Origin: Mytilus galloprovincialis
Taxonomy: Eukaryota; Mollusca; Bivalvia; Mytilida; Mytilidae
Length of the DNA stretch: 64,000 bases
Direction: 5' to 3'
Assembly (NCBI RefSeq): GCF_965363235.1
Contig: NC_134838.1
Coordinates: 3,291,001 to 3,355,000, forward strand
Below the pieces are notes generated by a model. The model did no database searches, was not told the DNA's origin, and saw nothing but the letters and a program-made list of their open reading frames with translations. Shown here piece by piece: positions 1-8,965 of this stretch (positions are counted from its first letter, which is position 1; each line of letters starts with the position of its first letter). A program made the translations under genes and the position numbers.

Positions 1-54
1 AACCCGGGACCTCTCGCACCCTAAGCGAGAATCATACCCCTAGACCAACGAGCC
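1..54 (-). tRNA. tRNA-Pro(AGG), 3' end cut off by the window edge
   Basis: This is the 5' 54 bases of the gene, including the acceptor 5' strand, D arm, anticodon arm with AGG, and part of the T arm. The last 18 bases lie before the window. It belongs to the unit before unit 1, which shows that the array continues to the left. Confidence 0.95.
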
Positions 55-384
55 TGTATAGCTGACTTATGTTTAAATAATAGTTATAAAATTCAGAAAT
101 GACATCGCTTGTTGCTATTTTCGTGTTGCCTTGGGTTATACGTTTGGCCTCTCTTGCTTTGTTACCTTTGAAATCAGGACGGTAAGTTATTAAAAGTCAC
201 CTGCTATAAAGAACTTTGTCTAAAGTGCTTAGCGTAGACGATTTCAAAGATTTTTATAAGAAGTGATATGTTCAATTTAACATGAACGACATGCGTCGGC
301 TGCAAAAGAACACCGAATGAGTAATATCTCTAGGCACTATAATAAGCACAGTTCACGATGATCCGGATTACCCAAAAATTAATA
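55..384. other. Spacer between tRNA-Pro(AGG) and tRNA-Val (330 bp), unit 1
   Basis: AT-rich non-coding DNA, repeated in every unit. At its left end lie the upstream elements of tRNA-Pro(AGG) of the preceding unit; at its right end, the tRNA-Val terminator (374-378). Two GTAAGT-like words occur in the unit spacers but have no partner that would make a credible intron. Nothing else recognisable: no second tRNA, 5S rRNA or snRNA seen. Confidence 0.8.
374..378 (-). terminator. Pol III terminator of tRNA-Val(CAC), unit 1
   Basis: A T5 run on the minus strand, 6 bases past the discriminator base. The same run sits at this place in every unit. It would end a short, single-gene precursor. Confidence 0.9.
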
Positions 385-457
385 TGTTTCCGCTGGGGCT
401 CGAACCCAGGACCTTCCGCGTGTGAAGCGGACGTGATTACCACTACACTACGGAAAC
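385..457 (-). tRNA. tRNA-Val(CAC), unit 1 (reference copy)
   Basis: Decodes the valine codon GUG. The 73 bases fold as a standard cloverleaf: the acceptor strand GTTTCCG pairs with CGGAAAC and the discriminator is A. The anticodon stem TCCGC/GCGGA holds the loop TTCACAC, with anticodon CAC at 422-424. The T arm is CTGGG, TTCGAGC, CCCAG. The A box lies at 440-450 and the B box at 396-406 (GGTTCGAGCCC on the minus strand). There is no intron and no encoded CCA, as expected of a eukaryotic nuclear gene. A T5 terminator follows at 374-378 and a TATA-like element precedes at 481-488. The body resembles metazoan tRNA-Val(CAC) as I remember it. I saw no change in this gene in any of the 45 units. 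Confidence 0.97.
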
Positions 458-480
458 AGTTGAAGTTAGTGCGAAGTTTT

Positions 481-488
481 CCATATTT
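481..488 (-). promoter_or_regulatory. TATA-like element upstream of tRNA-Val, unit 1
   Basis: Minus-strand GAAATATGG-type sequence centred near -28 from the tRNA 5' end. TATA-like elements in this place help TFIIIB placement at tRNA genes in many eukaryotes. Its role here is inferred from position, repetition and the parallel elements at the other two genes. Confidence 0.5.
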
Positions 489-787
489 CAAGCAACGTCC
501 GATTAAAAACTGGTGCAATCAAGATGAATAACACCCGTTCCCGCATGAAAACAGGTGCGTTTTCGTGTTAATTTCCATAATTCTCTTGGCATGGGATGGG
601 GTTCACCTTTCTTCTGCACAATCAATTGAAAAGCAGATATTCCTAGCTCTGCCGTCTATATATATGCGTATTCTTCTTATACGCCAGCTAAATCCGATAT
701 CGACATTTCCTTCATTGCACAACTTGATGGTGATTATCAAGGTAAGTTGTTTTGCAGCGTGCACAAACCAAAATATAACATTCTTCG

Positions 788-799
788 AAAAAAAAAAAA
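788..799 (-). terminator. T12 run (minus strand), possible fail-safe Pol III terminator, unit 1
   Basis: Twelve A on the plus strand is T12 in the direction of transcription, about 200 bases past the 3' end of tRNA-Pro(TGG). It could stop polymerases that read through the T5 at 986-990 before they reach tRNA-Val. It is A12 in most units and A13 in units 14, 17, 18 and 19. It may equally be a neutral homopolymer. Confidence 0.4.
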
Positions 800-985
800 G
801 TCAAAATCATCGGAATACAAATGTATGTACCAGAATATCAACTCCTCTTTTCTCTCCGTTTGACCACTATTGCTCATCAGTGACGGGAAAACATGCTGAG
901 CAATTTCTGAGCCAGACTGCTTTGAATGTCAATGGCAGATACAAAAGTATAATTTCATTGAATCCAAACGCCTATAAACCGTTCC

Positions 986-990
986 AAAAA
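986..990 (-). terminator. Pol III terminator of tRNA-Pro(TGG), unit 1
   Basis: T5 on the minus strand, 5 bases past the discriminator base, in the same context (TTAATTTTTGG) that closely resembles the one behind tRNA-Val. Confidence 0.9.
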
Positions 991-995
991 TTAAC

Positions 996-1067
996 GGGCT
1001 CGTCCGGGATTCGAACCCGGGACCTCTCGCACCCAAAGCGAGAATCATACCCCTAGACCAACGAGCC
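996..1067 (-). tRNA. tRNA-Pro(TGG), unit 1 (reference copy)
   Basis: Decodes CCA and, by wobble, CCG (proline). The 72 bases fold as a cloverleaf: acceptor GGCTCGT with ACGAGCC, discriminator C. The anticodon stem CTCGC/GCGAG holds the loop TTTGGGT, with anticodon TGG at 1033-1035. The T arm is CCGGG, TTCGAAT, CCCGG. The A box lies at 1050-1060 and the B box (GGTTCGAATCC) at 1007-1017. No intron and no encoded CCA. The gene differs from tRNA-Pro(AGG) of the same unit at one base only, the first anticodon position. The body is near-identical to vertebrate nuclear tRNA-Pro as I remember it and unlike plant tRNA-Pro. It has its own TATA-like element (1095-1106) and T5 terminator. Confidence 0.97.
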
Positions 1068-1094
1068 GCTTGATAGTTAGAGTTACATTTTCCG

Positions 1095-1106
1095 TATTTA
1101 ACTATA
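1095..1106 (-). promoter_or_regulatory. TATA-like element upstream of tRNA-Pro(TGG), unit 1
   Basis: Minus-strand TATAGTTAAATA at -28 to -39 from the tRNA 5' end, the best TATA match of the three genes. Function inferred from position. Confidence 0.5.
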
Positions 1107-1393
1107 GAATACGATTATTCTCCATACGTGGCAAAGGAGTTTACCTGCCAAGATACATATTCGAAATTCTAAGTTGACTAGAAATTCACCTTACATTGGT
1201 CGAGATCAAACTATATAAAAACAACAAAAATTCAAACGATAGCTGTTGTATTGGTGCATGTATTTTTCTCCTACTGAATTCTGTTTTATGCATTCTAATT
1301 GACGTTCGAATTAGCGGTGTATTTTCTTTGAATATCCCATCGACTGGTATTGAAAACAGTTTTGAGATTCGCCACGCATTGACAATATGAGGC

Positions 1394-1398
1394 AAAAA
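1394..1398 (-). terminator. Pol III terminator of tRNA-Pro(AGG), unit 1
   Basis: T5 on the minus strand only 2 bases past the discriminator base, giving a very short 3' trailer. Confidence 0.9.
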
Positions 1399-1400
1399 TT

Positions 1401-1472
1401 GGGCTCGTCCGGGATTCGAACCCGGGACCTCTCGCACCCTAAGCGAGAATCATACCCCTAGACCAACGAGCC
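1401..1472 (-). tRNA. tRNA-Pro(AGG), unit 1 (reference copy)
   Basis: Reads CCU directly; A34 is normally deaminated to inosine in eukaryotes, which adds CCC and CCA. The 72-base cloverleaf is the same as in tRNA-Pro(TGG) except for the anticodon AGG at 1438-1440 in the loop TTAGGGT. The A box lies at 1455-1465 and the B box at 1412-1422. It is first in transcription order within the unit, 333 bp before tRNA-Pro(TGG), and has its own T5 terminator (1394-1398) and AT-rich upstream sequence (1490-1507). No intron and no encoded CCA. No Pro(CGG) gene occurs in the unit, so CCG must be read by Pro(TGG) or by genes elsewhere. Confidence 0.97.
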
Positions 1473-1489
1473 TGTATAGCTGACTTATG

Positions 1490-1507
1490 TTTAAATAATA
1501 GTTATAA
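1490..1507 (-). promoter_or_regulatory. TATA-like region upstream of tRNA-Pro(AGG)
   Basis: Minus-strand TTATAA at -30 to -35 and TATTATTTAAA at -18 to -28 from the tRNA 5' end. Either could be the TFIIIB-placing element; the assignment is by position only. Confidence 0.45.
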
Positions 1508-1802
1508 AATTCAGAAATGACATCGCTTGTTGCTATTTTCGTGTTGCCTTGGGTTATACGTTTGGCCTCTCTTGCTTTGTTACCTTTGAAATCAGGACGG
1601 TAAGTTATTAAAAGTCACCTGCTATAAAGAACTTTGTCTAAAGTGCTTAGCGTAGACGATTTCAAAGATTTTTATAAGAAGTGATATGTTCAATTTAACA
1701 TGAACGACATGCGTCGGCTGCAAAAGAACACCGAATGAGTAATATCTCTAGGCACTATAATAAGCACAGTTCACGATGATCCGGATTACCCAAAAATTAA
1801 TA

Positions 1803-1875
1803 TGTTTCCGCTGGGGCTCGAACCCAGGACCTTCCGCGTGTGAAGCGGACGTGATTACCACTACACTACGGAAAC
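1803..1875 (-). tRNA. tRNA-Val(CAC), unit 2
   Basis: No difference seen from the unit 1 copy. Confidence 0.95.
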
Positions 1876-2413
1876 AGTTGAAGTTAGTGCGAAGTTTTCC
1901 ATATTTCAAGCAACGTCCGATTAAAAACTGGTGCAATCAAGATGAATAACACCCGTTCCCGCATGAAAACAGGTGCGTTTTCGTGTTAATTTCCATAATT
2001 CTCTTGGCATGGGATGGGGTTCACCTTTCTTCTGCACAATCAATTGAAAAGCAGATATTCCTAGCTCTGCCGTCTATATATATGCGTATTCTTCTTATAC
2101 GCCAGCTAAATCCGATATCGACATTTCCTTCATTGCACAACTTGATGGTGATTATCAAGGTAAGTTGTTTTGCAGCGTGCACAAACCAAAATATAACATT
2201 CTTCGAAAAAAAAAAAAGTCAAAATCATCGGAATACAAATGTATGTACCAGAATATCAACTCCTCTTTTCTCTCCGTTTGACCACTATTGCTCATCAGTG
2301 ACGGGAAAACATGCTGAGCAATTTCTGAGCCAGACTGCTTTGAATGTCAATGGCAGATACAAAAGTATAATTTCATTGAATCCAAACGCCTATAAACCGT
2401 TCCAAAAATTAAC

Positions 2414-2485
2414 GGGCTCGTCCGGGATTCGAACCCGGGACCTCTCGCACCCAAAGCGAGAATCATACCCCTAGACCAACGAGCC
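2414..2485 (-). tRNA. tRNA-Pro(TGG), unit 2
   Basis: No difference seen from the unit 1 copy. Confidence 0.95.
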
Positions 2486-2818
2486 GCTTGATAGTTAGAG
2501 TTACATTTTCCGTATTTAACTATAGAATACGATTATTCTCCATACGTGGCAAAGGAGTTTACCTGCCAAGATACATATTCGAAATTCTAAGTTGACTAGA
2601 AATTCACCTTACATTGGTCGAGATCAAACTATATAAAAACAACAAAAATTCAAACGATAGCTGTTGTATTGGTGCATGTATTTTTCTCCTACTGAATTCT
2701 GTTTTATGCATTCTAATTGACGTTCGAATTAGCGGTGTATTTTCTTTGAATATCCCATCGACTGGTATTGAAAACAGTTTTGAGATTCGCCACGCATTGA
2801 CAATATGAGGCAAAAATT

Positions 2819-2890
2819 GGGCTCGTCCGGGATTCGAACCCGGGACCTCTCGCACCCTAAGCGAGAATCATACCCCTAGACCAAAGAGCC
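2819..2890 (-). tRNA. tRNA-Pro(AGG), unit 2, acceptor-stem variant G6U
   Basis: Position 2885 is A on the plus strand instead of C, so base 6 of the tRNA is U instead of G. The G6-C67 pair becomes a U-C mismatch next to the end of the acceptor stem. Both Pol III boxes, the anticodon and the terminator are unchanged, so it should still be transcribed, but stability, end processing or charging may suffer. It is the only altered tRNA-Pro(AGG) I noticed among 45 full copies. Confidence 0.93.
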
Positions 2891-3220
2891 TGTATAGCTG
2901 ACTTATGTTTAAATAATAGTTATAAAATTCAGAAATGACATCGCTTGTTGCTATTTTCGTGTTGCCTTGGGTTATACGTTTGGCCTCTCTTGCTTTGTTA
3001 CCTTTGAAATCAGGACGGTAAGTTATTAAAAGTCACCTGCTATAAAGAACTTTGTCTAAAGTGCTTAGCGTAGACGATTTCAAAGATTTTTATAAGAAGT
3101 GATATGTTCAATTTAACATGAACGACATGCGTCGGCTGCAAAAGAACACCGAATGAGTAATATCTCTAGGCACTATAATAAGCACAGTTCACGATGATCC
3201 GGATTACCCAAAAATTAATA

Positions 3221-3293
3221 TGTTTCCGCTGGGGCTCGAACCCAGGACCTTCCGCGTGTGAAGCGGACGTGATTACCACTACACTACGGAAAC
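3221..3293 (-). tRNA. tRNA-Val(CAC), unit 3
   Basis: As unit 1. Confidence 0.95.
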
Positions 3294-3831
3294 AGTTGAA
3301 GTTAGTGCGAAGTTTTCCATATTTCAAGCAACGTCCGATTAAAAACTGGTGCAATCAAGATGAATAACACCCGTTCCCGCATGAAAACAGGTGCGTTTTC
3401 GTGTTAATTTCCATAATTCTCTTGGCATGGGATGGGGTTCACCTTTCTTCTGCACAATCAATTGAAAAGCAGATATTCCTAGCTCTGCCGTCTATATATA
3501 TGCGTATTCTTCTTATACGCCAGCTAAATCCGATATCGACATTTCCTTCATTGCACAACTTGATGGTGATTATCAAGGTAAGTTGTTTTGCAGCGTGCAC
3601 AAACCAAAATATAACATTCTTCGAAAAAAAAAAAAGTCAAAATCATCGGAATACAAATGTATGTACCAGAATATCAACTCCTCTTTTCTCTCCGTTTGAC
3701 CACTATTGCTCATCAGTGACGGGAAAACATGCTGAGCAATTTCTGAGCCAGACTGCTTTGAATGTCAATGGCAGATACAAAAGTATAATTTCATTGAATC
3801 CAAACGCCTATAAACCGTTCCAAAAATTAAC

Positions 3832-3903
3832 GGGCTCGTCCGGGATTCGAACCCGGGACCTCTCGCACCCAAAGCGAGAATCATACCCCTAGACCAACGA
3901 GCC
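3832..3903 (-). tRNA. tRNA-Pro(TGG), unit 3
   Basis: As unit 1. Confidence 0.95.
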
Positions 3904-4236
3904 GCTTGATAGTTAGAGTTACATTTTCCGTATTTAACTATAGAATACGATTATTCTCCATACGTGGCAAAGGAGTTTACCTGCCAAGATACATATTCGA
4001 AATTCTAAGTTGACTAGAAATTCACCTTACATTGGTCGAGATCAAACTATATAAAAACAACAAAAATTCAAACGATAGCTGTTGTATTGGTGCATGTATT
4101 TTTCTCCTACTGAATTCTGTTTTATGCATTCTAATTGACGTTCGAATTAGCGGTGTATTTTCTTTGAATATCCCATCGACTGGTATTGAAAACAGTTTTG
4201 AGATTCGCCACGCATTGACAATATGAGGCAAAAATT

Positions 4237-4308
4237 GGGCTCGTCCGGGATTCGAACCCGGGACCTCTCGCACCCTAAGCGAGAATCATACCCCTAGACC
4301 AACGAGCC
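4237..4308 (-). tRNA. tRNA-Pro(AGG), unit 3
   Basis: As unit 1. Confidence 0.95.
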
Positions 4309-4638
4309 TGTATAGCTGACTTATGTTTAAATAATAGTTATAAAATTCAGAAATGACATCGCTTGTTGCTATTTTCGTGTTGCCTTGGGTTATACGTTTG
4401 GCCTCTCTTGCTTTGTTACCTTTGAAATCAGGACGGTAAGTTATTAAAAGTCACCTGCTATAAAGAACTTTGTCTAAAGTGCTTAGCGTAGACGATTTCA
4501 AAGATTTTTATAAGAAGTGATATGTTCAATTTAACATGAACGACATGCGTCGGCTGCAAAAGAACACCGAATGAGTAATATCTCTAGGCACTATAATAAG
4601 CACAGTTCACGATGATCCGGATTACCCAAAAATTAATA

Positions 4639-4711
4639 TGTTTCCGCTGGGGCTCGAACCCAGGACCTTCCGCGTGTGAAGCGGACGTGATTACCACTAC
4701 ACTACGGAAAC
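4639..4711 (-). tRNA. tRNA-Val(CAC), unit 4
   Basis: As unit 1. Confidence 0.95.
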
Positions 4712-5249
4712 AGTTGAAGTTAGTGCGAAGTTTTCCATATTTCAAGCAACGTCCGATTAAAAACTGGTGCAATCAAGATGAATAACACCCGTTCCCGCAT
4801 GAAAACAGGTGCGTTTTCGTGTTAATTTCCATAATTCTCTTGGCATGGGATGGGGTTCACCTTTCTTCTGCACAATCAATTGAAAAGCAGATATTCCTAG
4901 CTCTGCCGTCTATATATATGCGTATTCTTCTTATACGCCAGCTAAATCCGATATCGACATTTCCTTCATTGCACAACTTGATGGTGATTATCAAGGTAAG
5001 TTGTTTTGCAGCGTGCACAAACCAAAATATAACATTCTTCGAAAAAAAAAAAAGTCAAAATCATCGGAATACAAATGTATGTACCAGAATATCAACTCCT
5101 CTTTTCTCTCCGTTTGACCACTATTGCTCATCAGTGACGGGAAAACATGCTGAGCAATTTCTGAGCCAGACTGCTTTGAATGTCAATGGCAGATACAAAA
5201 GTATAATTTCATTGAATCCAAACGCCTATAAACCGTTCCAAAAATTAAC

Positions 5250-5321
5250 GGGCTCGTCCGGGATTCGAACCCGGGACCTCTCGCACCCAAAGCGAGAATC
5301 ATACCCCTAGACCAACGAGCC
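5250..5321 (-). tRNA. tRNA-Pro(TGG), unit 4
   Basis: As unit 1. Confidence 0.95.
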
Positions 5322-5654
5322 GCTTGATAGTTAGAGTTACATTTTCCGTATTTAACTATAGAATACGATTATTCTCCATACGTGGCAAAGGAGTTTACCT
5401 GCCAAGATACATATTCGAAATTCTAAGTTGACTAGAAATTCACCTTACATTGGTCGAGATCAAACTATATAAAAACAACAAAAATTCAAACGATAGCTGT
5501 TGTATTGGTGCATGTATTTTTCTCCTACTGAATTCTGTTTTATGCATTCTAATTGACGTTCGAATTAGCGGTGTATTTTCTTTGAATATCCCATCGACTG
5601 GTATTGAAAACAGTTTTGAGATTCGCCACGCATTGACAATATGAGGCAAAAATT

Positions 5655-5726
5655 GGGCTCGTCCGGGATTCGAACCCGGGACCTCTCGCACCCTAAGCGA
5701 GAATCATACCCCTAGACCAACGAGCC
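5655..5726 (-). tRNA. tRNA-Pro(AGG), unit 4
   Basis: As unit 1. Confidence 0.95.
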
Positions 5727-6056
5727 TGTATAGCTGACTTATGTTTAAATAATAGTTATAAAATTCAGAAATGACATCGCTTGTTGCTATTTTCGTGTTG
5801 CCTTGGGTTATACGTTTGGCCTCTCTTGCTTTGTTACCTTTGAAATCAGGACGGTAAGTTATTAAAAGTCACCTGCTATAAAGAACTTTGTCTAAAGTGC
5901 TTAGCGTAGACGATTTCAAAGATTTTTATAAGAAGTGATATGTTCAATTTAACATGAACGACATGCGTCGGCTGCAAAAGAACACCGAATGAGTAATATC
6001 TCTAGGCACTATAATAAGCACAGTTCACGATGATCCGGATTACCCAAAAATTAATA

Positions 6057-6129
6057 TGTTTCCGCTGGGGCTCGAACCCAGGACCTTCCGCGTGTGAAGC
6101 GGACGTGATTACCACTACACTACGGAAAC
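6057..6129 (-). tRNA. tRNA-Val(CAC), unit 5
   Basis: As unit 1. Confidence 0.95.
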
Positions 6130-6667
6130 AGTTGAAGTTAGTGCGAAGTTTTCCATATTTCAAGCAACGTCCGATTAAAAACTGGTGCAATCAAGATGAA
6201 TAACACCCGTTCCCGCATGAAAACAGGTGCGTTTTCGTGTTAATTTCCATAATTCTCTTGGCATGGGATGGGGTTCACCTTTCTTCTGCACAATCAATTG
6301 AAAAGCAGATATTCCTAGCTCTGCCGTCTATATATATGCGTATTCTTCTTATACGCCAGCTAAATCCGATATCGACATTTCCTTCATTGCACAACTTGAT
6401 GGTGATTATCAAGGTAAGTTGTTTTGCAGCGTGCACAAACCAAAATATAACATTCTTCGAAAAAAAAAAAAGTCAAAATCATCGGAATACAAATGTATGT
6501 ACCAGAATATCAACTCCTCTTTTCTCTCCGTTTGACCACTATTGCTCATCAGTGACGGGAAAACATGCTGAGCAATTTCTGAGCCAGACTGCTTTGAATG
6601 TCAATGGCAGATACAAAAGTATAATTTCATTGAATCCAAACGCCTATAAACCGTTCCAAAAATTAAC

Positions 6668-6739
6668 GGACTCGTCCGGGATTCGAACCCGGGACCTCTC
6701 GCACCCAAAGCGAGAATCATACCCCTAGACCAACGAGCC
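6668..6739 (-). tRNA. tRNA-Pro(TGG), unit 5, acceptor-stem variant C71U
   Basis: Position 6670 is A on the plus strand instead of G, so base 71 is U instead of C. The G2-C71 pair becomes a G-U wobble, a mild change. Boxes, anticodon and terminator are intact. It is the only copy with this change. Confidence 0.94.
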
Positions 6740-7072
6740 GCTTGATAGTTAGAGTTACATTTTCCGTATTTAACTATAGAATACGATTATTCTCCATACG
6801 TGGCAAAGGAGTTTACCTGCCAAGATACATATTCGAAATTCTAAGTTGACTAGAAATTCACCTTACATTGGTCGAGATCAAACTATATAAAAACAACAAA
6901 AATTCAAACGATAGCTGTTGTATTGGTGCATGTATTTTTCTCCTACTGAATTCTGTTTTATGCATTCTAATTGACGTTCGAATTAGCGGTGTATTTTCTT
7001 TGAATATCCCATCGACTGGTATTGAAAACAGTTTTGAGATTCGCCACGCATTGACAATATGAGGCAAAAATT

Positions 7073-7144
7073 GGGCTCGTCCGGGATTCGAACCCGGGAC
7101 CTCTCGCACCCTAAGCGAGAATCATACCCCTAGACCAACGAGCC
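7073..7144 (-). tRNA. tRNA-Pro(AGG), unit 5
   Basis: As unit 1. Confidence 0.95.
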
Positions 7145-7474
7145 TGTATAGCTGACTTATGTTTAAATAATAGTTATAAAATTCAGAAATGACATCGCTT
7201 GTTGCTATTTTCGTGTTGCCTTGGGTTATACGTTTGGCCTCTCTTGCTTTGTTACCTTTGAAATCAGGACGGTAAGTTATTAAAAGTCACCTGCTATAAA
7301 GAACTTTGTCTAAAGTGCTTAGCGTAGACGATTTCAAAGATTTTTATAAGAAGTGATATGTTCAATTTAACATGAACGACATGCGTCGGCTGCAAAAGAA
7401 CACCGAATGAGTAATATCTCTAGGCACTATAATAAGCACAGTTCACGATGATCCGGATTACCCAAAAATTAATA

Positions 7475-7547
7475 TGTTTCCGCTGGGGCTCGAACCCAGG
7501 ACCTTCCGCGTGTGAAGCGGACGTGATTACCACTACACTACGGAAAC
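7475..7547 (-). tRNA. tRNA-Val(CAC), unit 6
   Basis: As unit 1. Confidence 0.95.
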
Positions 7548-8085
7548 AGTTGAAGTTAGTGCGAAGTTTTCCATATTTCAAGCAACGTCCGATTAAAAAC
7601 TGGTGCAATCAAGATGAATAACACCCGTTCCCGCATGAAAACAGGTGCGTTTTCGTGTTAATTTCCATAATTCTCTTGGCATGGGATGGGGTTCACCTTT
7701 CTTCTGCACAATCAATTGAAAAGCAGATATTCCTAGCTCTGCCGTCTATATATATGCGTATTCTTCTTATACGCCAGCTAAATCCGATATCGACATTTCC
7801 TTCATTGCACAACTTGATGGTGATTATCAAGGTAAGTTGTTTTGCAGCGTGCACAAACCAAAATATAACATTCTTCGAAAAAAAAAAAAGTCAAAATCAT
7901 CGGAATACAAATGTATGTACCAGAATATCAACTCCTCTTTTCTCTCCGTTTGACCACTATTGCTCATCAGTGACGGGAAAACATGCTGAGCAATTTCTGA
8001 GCCAGACTGCTTTGAATGTCAATGGCAGATACAAAAGTATAATTTCATTGAATCCAAACGCCTATAAACCGTTCCAAAAATTAAC

Positions 8086-8157
8086 GGGCTCGTCCGGGAT
8101 TCGAACCCGGGACCTCTCGCACCCAAAGCGAGAATCATACCCCTAGACCAACGAGCC
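8086..8157 (-). tRNA. tRNA-Pro(TGG), unit 6
   Basis: As unit 1. Confidence 0.95.
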
Positions 8158-8490
8158 GCTTGATAGTTAGAGTTACATTTTCCGTATTTAACTATAGAAT
8201 ACGATTATTCTCCATACGTGGCAAAGGAGTTTACCTGCCAAGATACATATTCGAAATTCTAAGTTGACTAGAAATTCACCTTACATTGGTCGAGATCAAA
8301 CTATATAAAAACAACAAAAATTCAAACGATAGCTGTTGTATTGGTGCATGTATTTTTCTCCTACTGAATTCTGTTTTATGCATTCTAATTGACGTTCGAA
8401 TTAGCGGTGTATTTTCTTTGAATATCCCATCGACTGGTATTGAAAACAGTTTTGAGATTCGCCACGCATTGACAATATGAGGCAAAAATT

Positions 8491-8562
8491 GGGCTCGTCC
8501 GGGATTCGAACCCGGGACCTCTCGCACCCTAAGCGAGAATCATACCCCTAGACCAACGAGCC
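8491..8562 (-). tRNA. tRNA-Pro(AGG), unit 6
   Basis: As unit 1. Confidence 0.95.
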
Positions 8563-8892
8563 TGTATAGCTGACTTATGTTTAAATAATAGTTATAAAAT
8601 TCAGAAATGACATCGCTTGTTGCTATTTTCGTGTTGCCTTGGGTTATACGTTTGGCCTCTCTTGCTTTGTTACCTTTGAAATCAGGACGGTAAGTTATTA
8701 AAAGTCACCTGCTATAAAGAACTTTGTCTAAAGTGCTTAGCGTAGACGATTTCAAAGATTTTTATAAGAAGTGATATGTTCAATTTAACATGAACGACAT
8801 GCGTCGGCTGCAAAAGAACACCGAATGAGTAATATCTCTAGGCACTATAATAAGCACAGTTCACGATGATCCGGATTACCCAAAAATTAATA

Positions 8893-8965
8893 TGTTTCCG
8901 CTGGGGCTCGAACCCAGGACCTTCCGCGTGTGAAGCGGACGTGATTACCACTACACTACGGAAAC
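8893..8965 (-). tRNA. tRNA-Val(CAC), unit 7
   Basis: As unit 1. Confidence 0.95.

Larger units (their letters stand above)
458..995. other. Spacer between tRNA-Val and tRNA-Pro(TGG) (538 bp), unit 1
   Basis: The longest gene-free stretch of the unit. It holds the tRNA-Val upstream region, a TATATATAT run at 657-665, a 6-bp perfect inverted repeat with a 7-base loop at 666-684, an A12 run at 788-799, and the tRNA-Pro(TGG) terminator at 986-990. A plus-strand open frame starting at a GTG at 565 crosses it and runs into the antisense of the tRNA; I judge it spurious. No other gene seen. Confidence 0.8.
1068..1400. other. Spacer between tRNA-Pro(TGG) and tRNA-Pro(AGG) (333 bp), unit 1
   Basis: AT-rich non-coding DNA. 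It holds the tRNA-Pro(TGG) upstream element, a perfect 6-bp inverted repeat (CTAATT/AATTAG, 8-base loop) at 1295-1314, and the tRNA-Pro(AGG) terminator at 1394-1398. Despite the near-identity of the two Pro genes, I see no extended similarity between their flanks. Short open frames here are not credible genes. Confidence 0.8.
55..1472 (-). repeat. Reference repeat unit (unit 1)
   Basis: I set unit borders at the 5' end of tRNA-Pro(AGG) for convenience; the true exchange borders are unknown. Content: 330-bp spacer, tRNA-Val(CAC) 73 bp, 538-bp spacer, tRNA-Pro(TGG) 72 bp, 333-bp spacer, tRNA-Pro(AGG) 72 bp. About 15 per cent of the unit is tRNA. Unit 1 carries the majority base at every variable site I noticed. 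Confidence 0.95.

Noticed and set aside
330-518. Minus-strand open frame of 62 codons over tRNA-Val
   Set aside because: It crosses the whole tRNA-Val gene; the peptide GPGFEPQRK is the tRNA read as protein. Unit 11 shows a longer form only because one spacer base differs.
754-780. Splice-like words (GGTAAGT followed by TTTTGCAG in the 538-bp spacer) as an intron
   Set aside because: The two words are only a few bases apart, far below any known intron length, and no gene lies around them.
788-799. Poly(A) tail of a tRNA-derived SINE or a retro-copy
   Set aside because: No tRNA-like head lies on the plus strand before the run and there are no flanking target-site duplications. The tRNA genes themselves are on the opposite strand, full length and followed by Pol III terminators.
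565-1056. Open frame of 163 codons on the plus strand, present in most units, as a protein gene
   Set aside because: It begins at a GTG in spacer DNA and its end is the antisense reading of tRNA-Pro (the familiar SGIRTRDLSHPKRESYP false peptide). The A13 units shift its frame without any sign of constraint. It has no recognisable domain.
1186-1437. Minus-strand open frame of 83 codons, and a 64-codon plus-strand frame overlapping it (1196-1390)
   Set aside because: The first starts at a GTG inside tRNA-Pro(AGG) and reads the tRNA sense strand (GSNPGRA) before running into spacer. The second is pure spacer with a TTG start. Both recur only because the DNA repeats.
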